64,000 nucleotides of DNA from positions 60,768-124,767 of the forward strand of contig JACKQL020000129.1 in the NCBI GenBank assembly GCA_018296165.2. Direction: 5' to 3'. The notes beneath the pieces were generated by a model. That model did not search any database, was not told where the DNA came from, and was given only the letters and a program-made list of their open reading frames with translations. Source of the DNA: Termitomyces sp. T153. Its lineage: Eukaryota > Basidiomycota > Agaricomycetes > Agaricales > Lyophyllaceae. Positions within the stretch are counted from its first letter, which is position 1. Every line of letters starts with the position of its first letter. Below are positions 33,284 to 44,257 of this stretch, piece after piece. The translations under genes and the position numbers were made by a program.

Positions 33284-34159
33284 TTGGACTTATCTTTTTC
33301 TTACGTTATTTACCTGCAGCCCCAGCTTATAGATATCGTACTGCACGACGATCACTGCTTATCACCCTATCCACCATGGAACCAGCCTGAAATGCAGTTG
33401 AATAACTCTCCTTACCTCATTGACTTTCTTGAGCCGGTCAATATTAGAGCTTTCTTTTGGGCATGTAATACCACTCCTCAGAGTTACGAGAAGGGTCTGA
33501 GCGCTTTGGCGCGTTACCTCCTTCAGCTCGGTCACATCATGGGCTACGACTGTTGGAACAGCCTCAACATTCGCTTACCCGATGATGTCGAAATTGAATG
33601 GGAGAATACGAACTCTTCTGTGCTTCGATCCGATGCTCTTGTGGGTCTGCGGAGCCTGGTATGGACGGGCTATCAAATACAGTTGCTTCATTCATGGATT
33701 CCCCTCATCCCATCATTCTTGCGGTCTCTCGAAAACATCACAATCTCATGTGCCATGACACTCGACGATTGTTTATACATCCTTTCCTGCGGTGTCCACT
33801 GCAAGACGATCGAGCTCGGTAGAATAGTGTCAACATACCATTTGGAGACTACTCTTCCCCGCCCATCTAGTGCCCTTCGTGGACTCTGGCAGCTGCCTGA
33901 CTTGCGGAGGTTGGAGTTGAAGTCTGAAAAAGTGGAGATTTATACACCTCTTCGCATGTTTGATTTCCCGGCTCTCGTTGATCTGTCTTTGTGTCTTCGG
34001 GATAGCGTTGAACCCTTACAAGATCTTGAATCAATCCCTTGGAGAAAGCTGATAAAGTTTTCATTGAACGGGAGAATCCTGGAGGAGGACAAAGAGAGAA
34101 TTCGGAGTTGGTGTGCTCCTGACGTCGAGATTGACATTTCACATAAAGGATGGTTGTAG
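33284..34159 (+). CDS. F-box-associated leucine-rich-repeat-like protein, start uncertain
   Basis: 291 codons open. It contains diffuse leucine-rich segments (LRSLVWTGYQIQLLHSWIPL, LRSLENITISCAMTLDDCLY, LPDLRRLELKSEKV, FPALVDLSLCLRD) as in the C-terminal halves of agaricomycete F-box proteins; I see no F-box itself. It shares the TLDDCxxxLxxG block with the next gene, so the two are paralogues. The first codons read through ttacctgcag (33310-33319), which looks like an intron acceptor, so the true start may lie in an upstream exon or at an internal Met (residue 36, MQLNNSPYL). Possibly a fragment of a longer gene. No function proposed beyond protein binding. Confidence 0.65.
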   Translation: MDLSFSYVIYLQPQLIDIVLHDDHCLSPYPPWNQPEMQLNNSPYLIDFLEPVNIRAFFWACNTTPQSYEKGLSALARYLLQLGHIMGYDCWNSLNIRLPDDVEIEWENTNSSVLRSDALVGLRSLVWTGYQIQLLHSWIPLIPSFLRSLENITISCAMTLDDCLYILSCGVHCKTIELGRIVSTYHLETTLPRPSSALRGLWQLPDLRRLELKSEKVEIYTPLRMFDFPALVDLSLCLRDSVEPLQDLESIPWRKLIKFSLNGRILEEDKERIRSWCAPDVEIDISHKGWL

Positions 34160-34951
34160 TAGCAATAATTTGATATGTACTGCTAATGTTCTTAGACTGG
34201 CTAACCCATGTTGAGTAGAGTCGGCCTTGTTACAAAAAGACCGATTGCCCATTTCAAGTTGTGATCTCAGGTCTTTCCTTCGTCTCAAAAAATCTCCTAA
34301 AATATCACCATTATGACTTCAACAACCCCATCCGTTAGAAAAGAACGATTTCGATGTGCCTGGTAAGCGTTTGCCCTTCTTCTCTCAGATTTTCTATTTT
34401 GCGATAAGAAAACAAATTATATTCTGCCAAAGCAAAGCCTTTGCCGCCGCCGCCGCTTCTAGTACTTGGCAATTTTCAGAGTTTATTGTTACTTGCGTAC
34501 CGGATACCTTTTTGTGTAAATGACAAAAAGAAAGCCCCAAGGATCGTTTTAATCGAAGTCCTCATTGAACCTTCTTTTGATTCGCTTTCTGGCGGCCTTT
34601 CCTCGTTCTTGATTACCTTTTGACAAAAATCTCTTCGCTGTCTGCCAGCCTGAGTATGGATTGAGACTCACGGATTGCAATTGTCTTCCATCTCGAGGTA
34701 TATTACCATGTTGTCTTGGAACCCTACCATATCTTTATTGTGTCAAAGAACAAAAGATCGATATTTCATTTTAAAAAGCACTAACTTTGCTTCGAAGCCT
34801 ACATTTCAAAGGACCGTCTCATCAGACTCAGAAGCTCATTTGTCAAGGTTTCAAAACATAGAACTAGTACTCCTGTTTTCGGTTTTTTATCCATCAACTG
34901 TAAGTATATCACGCCAGTCCTTGCAAAGGTTTCTCATAAGGGATAAGGTAG
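34160..34951. other. Intergenic with a possible short first exon
   Basis: An ATG at 34313 opens 17 codons ending at a good donor (gtaagcg, 34362), but I could not find an in-phase continuation. It may be an upstream exon or leader of the gene at 34952. Otherwise pyrimidine-rich DNA. Confidence 0.35.
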
Positions 34952-36220
34952 ATGTTATCGATGCACGCTACTTCTCACAGTCTAGACTTGGCCAAAACCT
35001 CGAAACTTGTGCTCTCGGCAGCAGTTGTTGGAGCCACCATCTGGTTTTACCGTACAGTCTATTCCTCGCTCTCGAGGAATCCCCCTTCCCAGGCCATCAC
35101 GTCGACGACAATACAGGGAACTCATCTGGAAGATCACGAAATAACACTCCCTTCTGATCAGGTACCCTATAACGGTGGAGATCGCCGTTCTCATCGCAAT
35201 ACCAGAGGACCTAGGAATCCTCGGAATTATACTCTTACCTCCGCCAAACTATCTGCTCGCAGGAACAAACCAGGTTATACTGTGCAGGTTGTTCGGTGTC
35301 GCTTTAAGATGACTTTCGACGGCATCGCACAACGAAATAACGAGATCGTTCGAAATTTCCGTCTCTGGAGTACCTCAAGCATGGCACCCTTTCCTATCGA
35401 AGTGGTCATGGACAATTCTGATGAAAGTTCGAGCTACTATACAGAGTGGTCAACTGGAAATTTGGAGCTATTGATCCAGCGGTTGGGCTCCTCGTGGAAG
35501 GCCCTTGGTGGTGGTCGACTTTGCAGTAAACTCACTGTATCCCTCCCCAAGGGGAGAATAAGGATAACTGGTGGGATCGGCGTTCTTCCTGCCAGACACA
35601 GGGTCCTCCTTCCCGACGATTTGACGACTCTTGAGTGGACAGGCAATAGAGAGCAACTCCCATTGTTCTTCACACAACAACCGGCGTTTACGAGTCTGAC
35701 CCTTGCCAACCTCACACTTGATTGTGCACTATCAATGGATGAATGCAAAACACTCTTGGAGAGGGGAAGAGTGCACCTTGTAAATGTGAATATCAAGACC
35801 ATCAGAGCAGTCAACGACCCGATTCTGGACCAACCGCGAGCGTTACTCCCACCGCTGCCTAGCTCGGCGCAAGACATTCAAATGACAACTCTACGGTCCT
35901 TGAATATTACATCCACAGCCGACATCAGAGACTTGTACGCAAGCTCGCCGAGATTCCAATTTCCCGCCCTTCGGAAGGTCACCCTTGATGTTTCGAGCAC
36001 AGATTTCGACATATTGGAATGCAAGCGGTACTTGACCAAGAGCGGTGCAAATCCAAAATGGAAAGTACGCTGTGCAATGACCCGTAGGCAGGAGAACGAG
36101 ATGACGCATATCTATGGCCGTCATTTTGTTCGTCTGCCATCCCAACCTGAGTTAGTTAATGCTGGTGGGATACAGAATCAACTTGACACGAGTGATTATT
36201 TGGGGGACCCTGAACTGTAG
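34952..36220 (+). CDS. F-box-associated paralogue with an N-terminal hydrophobic segment
   Basis: 422 codons, open throughout. Near the start LVLSAAVVGATIWFYRTVY could be a membrane anchor. A basic linker follows, then FKMTFDGIAQRNNEIVRNF and the leucine-rich body: LPDDLTTLEWTGNREQLPLF, LTLANLTLDCALSMDECKTL, LRSLNITSTADIRDLY, FPALRKVTLDVSS. The SMDECKTLLERG block aligns with TLDDCLYILSCG in the gene at 33284. No F-box motif seen. The gene is in the CpG-normal island, intact, and probably expressed; its role is unknown. The start at 34952 follows an acceptor-like ataaggtag, so an upstream exon remains possible. Confidence 0.7.
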   Translation: MLSMHATSHSLDLAKTSKLVLSAAVVGATIWFYRTVYSSLSRNPPSQAITSTTIQGTHLEDHEITLPSDQVPYNGGDRRSHRNTRGPRNPRNYTLTSAKLSARRNKPGYTVQVVRCRFKMTFDGIAQRNNEIVRNFRLWSTSSMAPFPIEVVMDNSDESSSYYTEWSTGNLELLIQRLGSSWKALGGGRLCSKLTVSLPKGRIRITGGIGVLPARHRVLLPDDLTTLEWTGNREQLPLFFTQQPAFTSLTLANLTLDCALSMDECKTLLERGRVHLVNVNIKTIRAVNDPILDQPRALLPPLPSSAQDIQMTTLRSLNITSTADIRDLYASSPRFQFPALRKVTLDVSSTDFDILECKRYLTKSGANPKWKVRCAMTRRQENEMTHIYGRHFVRLPSQPELVNAGGIQNQLDTSDYLGDPEL

Positions 36221-36479
36221 ATGACTCCCTATCCCCGTATGCGTCATTAAGCACTATATTTATTCATTCGAGCCAATTCTCGCTTTCGAGTTAGACAGAC
36301 AAATGAATGTACTTTTGCCTTCCTATTCATTGTATTATCGGCGAGTACGAAGGAGGACTATAGGCCCGGGTGTGAGTACATAGAACAGTGAGTTTACCAG
36401 CAGCATCCCGGCCGACATCTTTCACAAGGATGCCAACCGATGAAAAAGCTGCGAAGAGGGTTGGAAACCGAAGAGTTTT

Positions 36480-36503
36480 CCTGGTTCGAATCCAGGTGCC
36501 ACT
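36480..36503 (+). ncRNA. tRNA T-arm-like sequence A
   Basis: CCTGG, loop TTCGAAT, CCAGG, a perfect 5-bp T-stem with a B box, followed by TGCCACT. I find no matching 5' acceptor strand, so this is at most a tRNA 3' half. Confidence 0.45.
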
Positions 36504-36676
36504 TTAATGAGAATATGCCTACAATTTTGACGCATTTATCGCTCGCACACGTGTCGAGACTCCTAGACTCATAACTAGTGGTTGTAATGAGCAAGCGAGG
36601 GTCTAGCGTCTTGTCTCTGCAAGGGAGACCGGAAGCTTGAAATCCAATAGTATATCCTCGTACTAGTCTATACGCA

Positions 36677-36726
36677 TGGGCACATGACCGCTACACGTTG
36701 TCTCTGGTTCGAATCCAGTGTGTCCA
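36677..36726 (+). ncRNA. Short tRNA-like hairpin B
   Basis: TGGGCACA pairs with TGTGTCCA over 8 bp (one G-U), enclosing 19 nt and a T-arm CTGG-TTCGAAT-CCAG. It is 50 nt in total, too short for a normal tRNA: there is no room for D and anticodon arms. Confidence 0.45.
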
Positions 36727-36928
36727 GATTGAATGGTCAGTGCTGAAATTTAATTTTTGGTCACTCGTCATTCGCATCAAGAGGCCTGGATCTTGAGACG
36801 GATGGATGATTTATTGATAGGAAGTTTAAGCAAAGCCGTCAGGATAAATCGCTGATACTTGGTGGATATGTACATAGCGCGTACAATGACACATAGTGTG
36901 CACGTTCACCACCAGTTACGCACTATGG

Positions 36929-36982
36929 CTGTGAAGATTTAACTGTGTGGAATTATCCCTGGTTCGATCCCGGGCTTTACAG
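36929..36982 (+). ncRNA. Short tRNA-like hairpin C
   Basis: CTGTGAAG pairs with CTTTACAG over 8 bp and encloses a T-arm CCTGG-TTCGATC-CCGGG; 54 nt. The stem sequence differs from B and D, yet pairing is kept. Confidence 0.45.
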
Positions 36983-37093
36983 GGGAAGATCACAATATCT
37001 TTATTCACCACTTGCGAATCGCGGTGATAGTAAGCCGACGTATTAGGACCCTCGAAGGGGCAAATAAAATTTCCTCAGGTGAGTCTACACACA

Positions 37094-37200
37094 TGGACAC
37101 ATAACCGAAGAATTATCACCTGGCATACTACACTCAGAATCAGTGTGAATGCAATGCAGTGATACCGCACGTTGTCCCTGGTTCGGATCCAGCGTGTCCA
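37094..37200 (+). ncRNA. tRNA-like hairpin D, long form
   Basis: TGGACAC pairs with GTGTCCA; T-arm CTGG-TTCGGAT-CCAG. It resembles B at both ends (cgcacgttgtccctgg versus ctacacgttgtctctgg) but has about 57 nt more in the middle. No recognisable A box. Confidence 0.45.
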
Positions 37201-37406
37201 GACCGCAGCGATTCGAAAGTTTCGTGATTGCATTGAGGATAAGTACAACAATGATGGAAAATGAAATCATGCCACAGACATACAACCAATGGGCGCGGAG
37301 AGCGTTCGTCAGTGCCTGAGAGGGTATACACCCATAATATATGAGTTCTGAAGAATGAGTTCCCGGGACAAGTCCCCTGCAGAACGCTCTCCGTCCCATC
37401 AAGTCG

Positions 37407-37523
37407 TGATAATGGCAAGAATATCAGGACCTTCGTAGGAGCATCAGACAGGCCGCCTGGTTCTGATAATGACAAGAATATCAGGACATCCTGGACGAGC
37501 TGACATATCGATGCTCCTACGAA
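37407..37523. repeat. Interleaved direct and inverted repeats
   Basis: A 24-bp direct repeat (tgataatgRcaagaatatca...) lies at 37407-37430 and 37464-37487. A 14-bp inverted repeat ttcgtaggagcatc lies at 37432-37445 and, inverted, at 37510-37523, which could close a 92-nt stem-loop. Confidence 0.7.
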
Positions 37524-37888
37524 CCTCTTGCCTGGTACGGTACAGCAGCAACACCTCGTCACTAGATCACAACCTACCCAGAGGACTTATGCCTCCAGGA
37601 CCGAGTTGAAATCGTGATCAAAAGCGACGCGAAGCAGTTGAGGGAGTGAAAGGGTATGAAGAAGTGCCAAACGCGCGTTGCGGTGGGGCTGGGGAGCGCG
37701 CAGTGATCTCGGCGGATGTGAGTTCGCGACCTGCTTGCAGGAATGCGACACGAAGTTCCTGTTGCGTTCAAGTCTTAGACAAGGGTCAGAGGGTGAGGAA
37801 GAAGGGGCTCACCTCGAGACTGTGGCCAGAGTATTGGGGCTGTGAGGTGATGGTAATCAGTTGGTCGGCGAATGCTGAGACGGGGTTA

Positions 37889-38254
37889 TTTTGTCCTCGA
37901 TTTTTGATCCCACGTGATGTTTTTATGCACGTGATCTGGTCTGACCGGGTATCTTTTTTCTTGTCGTTTTTGCTCCCTTCGGCTATTAGGCACGTGATCT
38001 GGTCTGACCGGGTATCTTTTTCTTGTCCTCGATTTTTGCTCCCTCCGGCTATTACCACCGGTTATCCTCGATTTTTACTCCTTCCAGCTATGACCACCGG
38101 CTATTCCTGTATTGTCCTCGATATTCGCTCCCTTCAACTATTACCACTGGCTATGGCTATTCCTGGCTATTCCTTCTTGTCCTCAATTTTTTGATTTTCA
38201 CTCCATTCCGGCTATTCCTTGCTCATTCCAGCTATGAACCACCAGCTAATTAAT
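37889..38254 (+). repeat. Degenerate tandem array
   Basis: Repeated units built from cacgtgatctggtctgaccg, gggtatctttttcttgtc, ctcgatttttgctccctcc and ggctattaccaccggc occur in the same order with shortening, about 5-8 degenerate units. It sits at the left edge of the second CpG-poor block. Confidence 0.8.
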
Positions 38255-40368
38255 GGAAACAACATGTGAGTTCTTTCTTATTGTTTTTATATTTATTTTT
38301 CCTTTTGTATTTTTTTGTTTTCATTTATTTTGTTTTGTCTTTCTTTATTCTCATTTACTTTCTGTTCTTTGATTGTGGTGTATGTACAATATATATATTG
38401 TATTTCTCTCATTACACTTTTGCAATGCATCAGTGTTCATTGAAATGATTCAAATTTACAAAGGTAAATTTAAAATGTGTCAACTTTTCATTATTTGAGA
38501 TTGAATACTTAACAAAAACACTTTGACAGTTGATCAGTCATCTGGCAATACAGTGATGGATTGTGTAATCTGAGTGTGATGTCTCTGGAAGGAGGCACAG
38601 GAGGAGACATATTTTGATGTGACAAACACATGACTGTGAGTTGTCAGAAACCAACTACCATCAATGTTGTCATGAGGGATGCATAGGCATTGGATCAGCT
38701 CTGTTATAGATTGTGTAATCTGGGTGAGCTAATTTTATAATTGTGTTCACTTTGCATTATTTACACAAAAAACACTGGATTGCTTAGTCATGTGCAGCTG
38801 CAGCAATGGATGATGTAATGCAATTAACAAAAGGTGGTTTGATTGGTCAGCCATTGCTACAGCAATGGATTGTATAATCTGGATCAGCTGAATAGCATAG
38901 TAACCCCTGCATTACTTTGGCAGTCAATCTCATTGATGTTGAGGCATGTTCATGCCTGCCAATGTTATATTCATGTATGGCTTTACAGTATTATCCTGGA
39001 ACTATGGGTGGCCATATGGTTCTTTGGTATGTCAAGCTAAGTCAACCTCCATTCTGTGTGAGATGTCGCTCACTATCTCCCTGAGCTTCTGCTTTAGCTT
39101 ATCTCCACTCTGTGCTGAATTGTTAGATTGTGGGGTTGGCTATATAGATATATGTGCATCATTCCATATATTTGATTCTGGTGACATGTGCTTACTGATC
39201 TGAAGCTCTCATCAATGAGTGTAATGGACCTCAATACTAGGAGCATTTTCAGTTTGCCTCTGCTCAGATTGATGACCTGGAATAATAGTTGAACAGCTAC
39301 TATGTCTCCTGTTCTGAATCTTTCCAGTTTGCATAATCTGTTCCTGTAACATATATTCATCTAATCTTGTGTTTTCTCTTTATATATATATATATATATA
39401 TATTTTAGATATGAGATTTACCTACATTTGCTTGCCATCTTTGCCTAATCTTGCTCTAGAATACTGAACTATGTTGTCCTCAGTTAGCATGAAACCTTTG
39501 GGAAGTATCCTCTTGGTAAGTCTGTATGGGTCCAAATCCCTGTTCAATGGATGATGCTCTTTGTTCAATGAAGCCTCTGATGTTGGCATGAATAAACAGT
39601 TTGTAACATCAATGTGTCTTGTGTCCTGGCCTATGTAGGCATCCTGCCAACATTTGAGTCAGCCTTCAGCAAACTTGCAATTGAAATAGTTGCATATCAA
39701 CCCAGCACTCTTTATTGCATCTTTGAAATGTTGAGTCCTGAGTCCATCAACCTTGACCAATTGTTTCATGTATTTTATGCCTTTGTAATTGCTGACCTTG
39801 TCAGTCAGCTCTTTGTATCTGACATTTGACTGTCTTAACTGACCTCATACACACATCCTTTTTAAGAGGGAGTAAATCTTTGTCTGTAATAGCACTGTAT
39901 ATGGTGAATATAAGCTCCTCATCTGAAATCTCTCTGTCTTCATGAATGTACACTAATCTCCATGTCTGTGGGTTTGCAATCTCTTTGATTTGTACTGCTT
40001 CTGCCCATGAAGGATCCTGTTCTTGGTCGGTATGCAATGGCAGTGCTCACCTCTACTGAACTTACATTGGCAATGTTGGCGAGCATCATTTCATCCTCTT
40101 CATGGTTCATAATTGCTTGCTCAAGTGCAGTCTCTGACATTAAACCAAGGCAAGATAGTATTAATGTAATGATCATTTAGTATGACCAAACATTTTACTC
40201 ACTGGCTCTTGCTTTGTCATAGTCCTTGGCCAACACCATGACCTGTGGAGCACAGTACAGTGTTGTATCAAGCAGATGATCTTTGGTACATTTAGGTAAT
40301 GTTATATTTGTGTACTGAATTCTACTGTGTGCTTATAGACAATTTGAACTGTGTACTGGTTCTTGTCA
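38255..40368. other. Decayed CpG-poor transposon DNA
   Basis: T-rich start, then repeat-like text without recognisable proteins. A (TA)n run lies at about 39380-39403. Minus-strand ORFs at 40176-39801 look protein-like (IKEIANPQTWRLVYIHEDRE) but belong to no family I recognise. Short related motifs (gcaatggattgtataatctg and variants) recur between 38550 and 38890. Confidence 0.4.
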
Positions 40369-40373
40369 GGTTC

Positions 40374-41532
40374 CACTGACTTCGGGGGCTCAGCTGTACT
40401 GAGCGAGTCCTTACTAGGTGGGCGTGATCCCCTTGCACTGGCAACCAAACACTCGAAAGCGTTCTGGGCACTGATGGCTTGCGCGGATAGTCAGTGGGAT
40501 GTGATCTGGACAGGTCTGGAGAGGTCTGGAGAAGTCAGATTGCAAGGAAACAGGATGGACTTGGCGGGGTTCAGGCAGAAGACCGTATGGGAGATTTGCG
40601 GATGCAAAGGAGTAGGCGGCTATGCGATCAATGGGAGTGGAGCCAGGGTTTGATGGAAGATCAATTGGGGTTGATGGAGTCTGGGACCAAGCAAAGAGCA
40701 AGGTTTGGACCTGGTGAAAGAGTGTCGGGGTTCGTAATTGTAATCGCGGAGTTCGTGAGGTTGTTAAGGTTGAGGAGGACTTGGGCACAACGGCCAGACG
40801 GAGTCACCGAGACAGCATTGGACGAAATGAAATGGAGTTGATATGGAGCAAGAGTAGATTTGAGTGAAGATATGAAACAATAACGAGAATGATAACGAAA
40901 TGGAGACAAGACAAGACTGGGAGACTGAGATAAGACCAGGAGACTCAGAGTAAGGAAAACAAAACACAAAACACAAAACGCAAAACACAAGAAGGAAACA
41001 ATTAGACCATAGGTAATGTTAAGCAATATCAAGACTAGAGTATGAAGAGCTACTTGACGTCTTATATACTGACTACCGAAGAACTTCAGGGTACGTTGGC
41101 TGCGGCGGCGGGGCTTGGTGGAGCTCGATGGAGTGGGTGGGTGTCAGTTGTGATCGAGGGTTGGGCCACGCTGATACATTGTTGGGATCATTTGGGAACG
41201 CGGGTTGCCCCAAGGTTGTTGTGATACTCTGGAATGGGTTGGAGGAACCAGGGTGTTGAGTTGATGATGGGTGGTGAGGATTGGGAGCAGCGGGGGTGGT
41301 TCTCGGGGTTCAGGAGATCCAGGGTAAGTGTCAGTGGCTGTGGGAAAGGCGTCAAAGTTGGCCAGGGAGCCATCAGAGTTAGCTGGGGAGGCGTCAGAGT
41401 TAGCTGAGGTTGCATTGGGGCTAACCAAAATAGGCACGGGGCATGGGCGGAAGTTCGGTGGAGCGTCTGGGGTTTTGGGGAATCAGGAGGTTGCTGGGCG
41501 ATGTGCAGGGGTCCAGGGGATGGGTCTTGACA
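40374..41532 (-). repeat. Solo LTR, family B, with 5-bp target duplication
   Basis: 1159 bp with TG...CA ends, flanked by GTTCT on both sides (40369-40373 and 41533-41537). No internal retrotransposon region remains, so LTR-LTR recombination removed it. It contains a TATA-like tcttatatactgac in reverse orientation. CpG-rich, unlike its surroundings. Confidence 0.92.
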
Positions 41533-41537
41533 GTTCT

Positions 41538-42381
41538 TGTTCCTTAGTTGATAGGTGTCCTGTTCTAATTCTCATGTTGCTGTTATGTCTTGACTAATGA
41601 TGTGCGATTCACTATGTGCGTGTTGGTCTCATTTCCATGGCATTCCTGTTGCCTTGCTTCTCTCTGTTTTCTTCTGTGAATCATTTCAATTGCTCACATC
41701 ACTTTATGTCTCACATTCCTTTCAATGTGGACATCTGTCATTGATTGCTTTTGACAGGCCTGTTGTGTTTACTTTATTCCCTTGTCTTGCTGTCTCATAG
41801 TTGGCTTGTTTGGTGATTCTCTCAGAGTCTTTTATTTTATGTTTTCCCTCTGTACATCTATTAACAGTGCTTTACTGTGTACTCTTTTCTTTTTTTGTGC
41901 TATGCTGCCTTCTTTTGCTTTGCCATTGAATTTCATTAAAGTACCTTTATTCTTCATATGAATCACTCTGCTCTTTGACATGTCATCTAGTAGGATATAC
42001 TGATATGGGGTCCTGTATTGTTAGCCATCATTGCATCTTTGGCTGTTCATTTCATATGTGGATTTATGTCATATAATGTTCTAATTACCCTGCTCTGATT
42101 CTTCATGTTCATTATTTTTTTACTCTTTGTAAATTATTTATCCTTTTTAATATGTTGTCCTCCTCCATATAATGAGGTGTTTGGTCTGGCAGCATTGACT
42201 CTGTACTCCTGTATCCTGTTCTTCTCTCTACCCCTTGCATCTGTATCTGTCTAATACATGTCAAGTTCACTATGCCTCCACACAAGCAAGCAAAATCTAG
42301 TCCCTTGAAAGTGAGGTCTCTTGCCCAACAGTTGAAGTCTTTGTCAGTCTGTTCCACTGTGTTGTCCCCTATTATTGATAT
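41538..42381. other. Decayed CpG-poor DNA
   Basis: T-rich, no recognisable gene. A 95-codon minus-strand ORF at 42399-42112 runs into the neighbouring LTR and is not convincing. Confidence 0.4.
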
Positions 42382-42822
42382 TGTCAGGGGACGTCTCACT
42401 TGTGTTCCCGTCTCCTTCTCCAGTTCTTGCTAGATTTGCTCTATTATAGTTTTCCTTTATTCTCCTTCCTTTTCCTTATCTATTGGTCCTAGTTTCAGCC
42501 CTCAGGCTGCACTGGTTCTCTGTTAATAATTCAGACAAGTGTGGCTCCTTTGACACTGCCACTGGCTTATGTAACTGCTGACCAATTGCTGACACATCAC
42601 TTGTGTCTTTTTTCTCTGTCATACTGTACAGTTGTTTCTCATGCTTCTGAAGCCTCTGAAGTGTCACACCTGGCTTAGGAAATCCCCAGACTTGTTCTCT
42701 TTGGATTTCCCTTTGCCAGGTGAGTAGTTATCTCAGTAGACACTGTACAGTACTGAATAGACTTTGGATTTCCCTTTGCCAGCTGTGTGATTGAGCCACA
42801 GCCTCCAGAGGTTGCCCTTACA
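42382..42822 (+). repeat. 5' LTR of Gypsy copy 2
   Basis: 441 bp, TGTCAGGGGACGTC to GCCCTTACA; collinear with the two LTRs of copy 1 and uninterrupted. Confidence 0.92.
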
Positions 42823-42938
42823 GCAGAACAAGTCTCCATTTTTAGTCTGGGAGCCCCCTTTTTGGTTACTTGAGCTTCTACTTGATTTCTCAAAAGGTCT
42901 CTCTCCCACTAGTGTCTTAGTGCCCCTGTGCCCTTCCT

Positions 42939-44246
42939 ATGACCCAGCCAACCTCTCCAGCACCTCCTCCTGATGCTTTAAGCCTCCAGGACAATGCCTG
43001 GAGTTGTTTGCTGTCCCTGGAGACACAGGTTCAACTTACCCAAGCCTCCCTTACTTCCCACACTGCTGAACTCACTGGACTCCATCAAACTACTGAAGCA
43101 GTGTCCCTTTCTCTACAAGCCCTTCTGGAATGTCTCCCCCTTGCTCCTACCACTCCTTTGATGCCCCCAGCAAATGCAAAATGGTTTGTGTCTGCACCTA
43201 GCTCAGGCTTGTTGGCTCCAGCTGCTGCAGAACAGTTTGTGTCTGCATCTGGCTTAGGCCTTTCAGCTCCTCATTCCAAACTCCTTCATCCTGCACTCCC
43301 TGATGTATATGATGGAGATTATAAGGCTGGAGAATGTTTTCTCCAGTCCTGCATCACCTATATCCAGCTGAGCAGTGAAGCCTTTACCTTGGATGCCTTG
43401 AAAATTGCCTGGGTCCTCTCCTACATAAAGGCTGGTTGAGCCTCAACTTATGCACTGCATATCTTTTGATGCCCAGGAGGAGTGGAGAGGTTCTCTAGCT
43501 GGACAGAGTTTGAAAAGGAGTTCCAAGCAGAGTTCTTCCCCATTGACCCTGCCAAAACTGCAGCTCTTTCTCTTCAAGACCAAACTCAGTATGGTCAAGA
43601 AAAGAGGTCACTTGATGAGTACATTGACTCCTTTTGTGCCTTAGTTGAACAGGCTGGATATCCAAAAGGTCTACAACTCTGCCTAACCTTCCATGATAGA
43701 CTCCACTCCTCTCTCAGGGATCATATCAACAGCATGGCAGAGGGGCACCCAGATGATGAGCATGTTAATACCTGGTACAAAGTGGCATGCAAGCAGTGGC
43801 AGCTCATCGAACTGCAATGTGAGTTGTGGTGGACACAACCCTCAACCTTCCCTTTTTCTTGTGGAGGGTTCACCCCCCAAGCTCCCTCTTCTGCACCTGC
43901 AAAAGCATTGTTATAACCAGGTGCAGCTCCTTCCTTCATGCCTCATGTTGCTCCTCTGCACTCCCTATCCCAAGGAGTCCCAATGGATGTTGATGCTTTC
44001 TGACAGCAGTCCACTACCCCTTTGCTGTGTCAACACTGTGGAAAGGCAGGTCATTTTGCCCATTACTGTCCTCAAGGGCTAGAAGTTCGCTACTTGTCAG
44101 CATCAGAGCAAGAAGAGCTGCTCATCCAACTCCTTGCAGCCTGGGATGCCACAGGAACCCCCTCTCAGGATGCACCTATAGCTGTCCATTCTGAGGAAGC
44201 AGCTAATGTATTGGAGGAGGTTCCTACAGAGTCTGAGGATTTTTAA
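42939..44246 (+). pseudogene. Gypsy copy 2: gag
   Basis: Begins MTQPTSPAPPPDALSL and is collinear with the gag of copy 1 through SKLLHPALPDVYDGD and EFEKEFQAEFFPIDP. A TGA at about 43438 (after YIKAG) and a frame change near 43450-43480 break it. The C-terminal zinc knuckle CQHCGKAGHFAHYC is intact at 44028-44069. Confidence 0.85.
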
Positions 44247-44257
44247 AAGGGCAATGG

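Noticed and set aside
34313..34362. Short exon-like ORF with good donor
   Set aside because: No in-phase acceptor and continuation was found; mentioned only in the intergenic entry.
36480..37200. Calling complete tRNA genes
   Set aside because: T-arms are good, but no A box, anticodon arm or standard 72-90 nt body could be found, so only tRNA-like elements are reported.
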